Source: an uncultured Clostridia bacterium (GTDB lineage Bacteria > Bacillota > Clostridia > Oscillospirales > Ruminococcaceae). Taken from it: a stretch of 7,107 nucleotides of DNA. The position numbers and the translations under genes are program-made. The notes under the pieces are model-generated. The model made no database searches. It had not been told where the DNA came from and worked only from the letters and a program-made list of their open reading frames with translations. Location: contig CALERQ010000091.1 in assembly GCA_937907305.1 (NCBI GenBank), positions 1-7,107 on the forward strand, in the 5' to 3' direction. Positions 4,959 to 7,107 of this stretch are shown here, one piece after another (position 1 is the stretch's first letter; every line of letters begins with the position of its first letter).

Positions 4959-6074
4959 TTAGCTGAACATCGTTGTTTTCTCTCCGCGGCGGACCGAAAG
5001 CACCAGCCCCAGCCCCAGATAGGCCGAGAGCACCGAGCTGCCGCCCGCCGACAAAAGCGGCAGGGTGACGCCCACCGAGGGACCGACCATCAGACACATG
5101 GCCACATTGATCATGATTTGGGCGGCGAACATGGCAAAGACCCCGACACAGACCGAGCGCCCCATGCGGCTGCTGCACCGCAGGCCGATGTGCAGGATGC
5201 GCACCAGCAGCACGGTATAGACGATGAGCACTGCCAACGCGCCCAAAAAGCCGACCGATTCCCCGATGAAGGTGAAGATCATGTCATTATACATATCGGG
5301 GACATAGCGGTGATCCGGGCTGAAAATGCCGATGCCGAAGAGCTGCCCGGAGCCGAAGGAAATGCGGCCCTGCAGCTGCTGGTAGGCCTGTCCCAGGGCG
5401 TAGGCTTCGGGGTCCTTTAGCAGGACGAAGCGAATTTTCTGGTAGTCATCCAGCAGGAAGAACCAGGCCAGCGGGGCAAAGACCGCCGCCGCCGCGCATC
5501 CCAGCAGGATCCACCGGCGGGAAAGCCCGGCCATGATGAGCATGACCACCACGATGAAGAGCATGACCAGCGCCACGCCCCAGTCCTTTTGCAGCAGGAT
5601 GAGCAGCACCGGGAAGATGGCGTGCGCCCCCACCCGCAGCAGCGTCTTATTGTCATTGAGGGAGGCGCCGACCCGTGACAGGTGGTAGGCCAGCGAGAGG
5701 ATGAAGGCGATCTTGAGGAATTCCGCGGGCTGGATGGTGGTGAAGCCGAGATTGAGCCAGCTGCGGTTGGTTTCGATGGAATCGGTGCGGGTCTGGCCCA
5801 GGGGGGTGAAGGTGAGCAGCATCAAAACGACCGCCACGGGGACATAGAACTTCCACCAGCTGCCCAGGCGCTCGTAATCGAGGTGGGCCAGCACCATGGC
5901 GGCCACAAAGCCCAGCCCGGCGGCAATGACCTGCATCAGCACGGTCCGGCGGCCGATGACGCCCATCTGCTGGATGCCCAGCAGCAGCACCACGCTGAAG
6001 GCGGAGAGCCCCAGGGCGCAGCAAAGCACCACCGCATCGATGCGGCGGAACAGGCGGCGCAGGATGGTAAGCAT
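4959..6074 (-). CDS. rodA: SEDS-family peptidoglycan glycosyltransferase RodA
   Basis: This 371-residue polytopic membrane protein belongs to the RodA/FtsW/SpoVE family, which polymerises lipid II into glycan strands with a partner class B PBP. Ten or so hydrophobic segments are visible. Family hallmarks are NRSWLNLG...QPAEFLKIA (103-123), YNDMIF (262-267), where D264 sits at the position of the catalytic Asp of extracellular loop 4, and LPLLSAGGSS (338-347), the SEDS signature near the C-terminus. RodA rather than FtsW is inferred from length and from the absence of division genes nearby. The start is the ATG at 6072-6074, with AAAGGAGG seven bases upstream. An in-frame extension to 6137 has no such site. 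It is the first gene of the unit with DUF6440 and tsaE. A promoter with a perfect TATAAT lies about 85 bases upstream. Confidence 0.93.
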   Translation of the reverse strand: MLTILRRLFRRIDAVVLCCALGLSAFSVVLLLGIQQMGVIGRRTVLMQVIAAGLGFVAAMVLAHLDYERLGSWWKFYVPVAVVLMLLTFTPLGQTRTDSIETNRSWLNLGFTTIQPAEFLKIAFILSLAYHLSRVGASLNDNKTLLRVGAHAIFPVLLILLQKDWGVALVMLFIVVVMLIMAGLSRRWILLGCAAAAVFAPLAWFFLLDDYQKIRFVLLKDPEAYALGQAYQQLQGRISFGSGQLFGIGIFSPDHRYVPDMYNDMIFTFIGESVGFLGALAVLIVYTVLLVRILHIGLRCSSRMGRSVCVGVFAMFAAQIMINVAMCLMVGPSVGVTLPLLSAGGSSVLSAYLGLGLVLSVRRGEKTTMFS

Positions 6075-6110
6075 GGCGGGGCCTCCTTTCGGGCGGGGGG
6101 TGGTGAGTGT

Positions 6111-6133
6111 GCAGGGCCGGGGCCCGGCTCTGC
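6111..6133 (-). promoter_or_regulatory. Hairpin in the rodA leader
   Basis: Arms 6111-6120 and 6124-6133 pair with a three-base loop, with nine of ten positions paired on the minus strand. It lies between the predicted transcription start (near 6153) and the rodA ribosome site and has no T run, so it is not a terminator. It may stabilise the messenger; that role is inference. Confidence 0.4.
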
Positions 6134-6159
6134 GCATTCCCCTAAAATGTTTTCATAGT

Positions 6160-6188
6160 ATTATACCATTTTGCTGCCCCTTTGAAAA
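6160..6188 (-). promoter_or_regulatory. Sigma-A-type promoter for rodA-DUF6440-tsaE
   Basis: On the minus strand the -10 box is a perfect TATAAT (complement of 6160-6165). The -35 box is TTTTCA (complement of 6183-6188, four of six matches), with a 17-base spacer. It lies between the terminator of the lipoprotein gene and rodA in an AT-rich island, which is the expected place. The leader would be about 80 bases. Confidence 0.75.
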
Positions 6189-6221
6189 GGCCGGGACAGG
6201 AAAAATGACCGGATGGCCCGC

Positions 6222-6253
6222 AAAAAAGCCGCCCCGGAAACGGGACAGCTTTT
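6222..6253 (-). terminator. Rho-independent terminator of the lipoprotein gene
   Basis: A 13-pair stem (6241-6253 with 6224-6236, two G.U pairs on the minus strand) with a four-base loop is followed by six T (complement of 6222-6227). It starts 11 bases past the stop codon of the lipoprotein gene and isolates it from rodA. Confidence 0.85.
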
Positions 6254-6264
6254 GGATAAATTGC

Positions 6265-6906
6265 TTATTTGATGCCGAGCATCGCCAGCATATCGGCGTT
6301 ATCGACAAGCACGGGGGAATAGGAAAGAATGACGGAAACCATGTGGTTGCCGATGCGGGTGAACAGGAAATCCTGGCCCAGGGTGCCTTCCCCGGCGGTG
6401 CACTGCAGGAGATAGTAATCCCGGCCGCCGATGGTAACAGTCTCCGGATCGGCAAATTCATAGCCGGATTCCTCAGGCAGGGTATTGATGATGACATTGG
6501 AATAGGCCTCTTCATCGTAGGAGGTGCCGCCGACAGAAACCGCGAGGTTTTCCGCCATGACGATGACATTGGAACCATTGGTGGGATCCTGCGCCATCAT
6601 TTCGTAGGTGTTCTGGGCCTTGAGGAATTCCTCGGAAACGCCCTGCTCGGTCAGACTATCGATGGTGATGCCCATGATGGCCGCCAGCTCCTCATCGGTG
6701 GCGATCTTCCAGCCATCCGGGATGGTGACGGTAAGGCCGATGGAATCATTGGTATAGACATTGCCATCCCAGCTGCCGCGGGCAAATTCTTCAGTCTTGG
6801 TATCGTTATCCTTGTTGTCGTTGTTGTCGTTTGCGGGGGTATCGCCGCAGGCCACGAGAGCGAGAGCCATCATAGCGGCCAGCAGCAGCGCGAGCCATTT
6901 TTTCAT
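6265..6906 (-). CDS. Predicted lipoprotein of unknown function
   Basis: This 213-residue protein starts MKKWLALLL and has a hydrophobic segment ending in the lipobox LVAC, with C20 as the predicted lipidated residue. It would be anchored outside the cell membrane. A short Asn/Asp/Lys-rich linker (25-40) follows. Its codons include a 9-base tandem repeat at 6812-6831. The rest (about 44-213) is one domain with a segment SIGLTVTIPDGWKIATDEEL (55-74). This pattern is common in clostridial lipoproteins and suggests a PsbP/Mog1-like fold, which is inference. No catalytic motif is seen. The start is set by AGGAGG eight bases upstream of 6906; an in-frame extension to 6990 crosses the promoter and is rejected. 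The gene stands alone between its own promoter and terminator. I cannot name its function. Confidence 0.88.
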   Translation of the reverse strand: MKKWLALLLAAMMALALVACGDTPANDNNDNKDNDTKTEEFARGSWDGNVYTNDSIGLTVTIPDGWKIATDEELAAIMGITIDSLTEQGVSEEFLKAQNTYEMMAQDPTNGSNVIVMAENLAVSVGGTSYDEEAYSNVIINTLPEESGYEFADPETVTIGGRDYYLLQCTAGEGTLGQDFLFTRIGNHMVSVILSYSPVLVDNADMLAMLGIK

Positions 6907-6961
6907 TGTAGTGTCCTCCTGATTTTTGATCCTTCTTCTTTTGGGCGTTTTGCCTCTCGAT

Positions 6962-6990
6962 AGTCTATCATACCCCGGAGGGAAAGTCAA
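6962..6990 (-). promoter_or_regulatory. Promoter of the lipoprotein gene, with a palindrome over the -10 box
   Basis: The minus strand has TTGACT (complement of 6985-6990, five of six -35 matches), a 17-base spacer and TAGACT (complement of 6962-6967, four of six -10 matches). The -10 box lies within the perfect palindrome GATAG-A-CTATC (6959-6969), which could be an operator. The gene start is about 50 bases downstream. Confidence 0.6.
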
Positions 6991-7020
6991 CGGAAATTGG
7001 GGGGCGGGCGGAGAGAGCGG

Positions 7021-7105
7021 CGGGGCGCAGCCCGCCCCGGCGAAGCCGGGGCCAGCGGACGAAGTCCGCTGAAACCGTCCGGAGGACGGTTTGGGCTGCG
7101 CCCCG
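7021..7105. repeat. Three-hairpin cloverleaf palindrome, copy B (inverted relative to copy A)
   Basis: A 13-pair closing stem (7021-7033 with 7093-7105) encloses three abutting hairpins: 7034-7052 (8 pairs, loop gaa), 7053-7071 (8 pairs, loop gaa) and 7072-7092 (9 pairs, loop gga). Order and stem lengths are those of copy A (1824-1906) read on the opposite strand. The window ends at 7107, so any further outer stem is cut off. It lies upstream of the lipoprotein promoter. Confidence 0.9.
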
Positions 7106-7107
7106 GG

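Overview
The window is about 7.1 kb of GC-rich DNA in which every credible gene lies on the minus strand. It looks like a GC-rich gut Firmicute of the Oscillospiraceae type (Faecalibacterium, Gemmiger or Subdoligranulum-like). The support is strong AGGAGG-type ribosome binding sites, AT-rich sigma-A-like promoters, a HflX, RodA, TsaE/TsaB, RpiB and Upp set typical of clostridia, a DUF6440 protein, and a small stand-alone homologue of the FakA (YloV) middle domain. The genus is inference; no rRNA is present to settle it.

Read in the direction of transcription (right to left), the layout is as follows. (1) A single lipoprotein gene (6906-6265) has its own promoter at 6962-6990 and a Rho-independent terminator at 6222-6253. 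(2) A promoter at 6160-6188 drives rodA (6074-4959), a DUF6440 gene (4946-4752) and tsaE (4755-4303). These three are tightly packed: the DUF6440 ribosome site overlaps the rodA stop, and DUF6440 and tsaE share an ATGA overlap. A 211-base spacer filled with a branched palindrome then leads to tsaB (4091-3396). (3) After a 270-base spacer with a partial repeat of the tsaB tail come rpiB (3125-2673) and upp (2615-1977), closed by a good terminator at 1931-1964. (4) A three-hairpin cloverleaf repeat (1806-1922) precedes hflX (1781-507). A 150-base repeat of the hflX tail follows, then the small FakA-middle-domain-like gene (353-102), then a terminator at 41-79.

The genes are mostly housekeeping: cell elongation (RodA), the t6A37 modification of tRNA (TsaE, TsaB), pentose phosphate and uracil salvage (RpiB, Upp, both linked to ribose phosphate/PRPP), and ribosome rescue or splitting (HflX). 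None of the coding genes is surprising.

The unusual content is between the genes. Two copies of a cloverleaf palindrome (1824-1906 and, inverted, 7021-7105) keep the same stem and loop lengths while five base pairs have changed on both sides, which is the signature of selection on, or copying of, a folded structure. A second, different branched palindrome sits directly after tsaE. The tsaB and hflX 3' ends are each partly duplicated just downstream, at 140-150 base offsets. So all four spacers longer than about 140 bases within the rodA-to-left-edge cluster carry structured or repeated DNA. This is the best candidate for something undescribed here.
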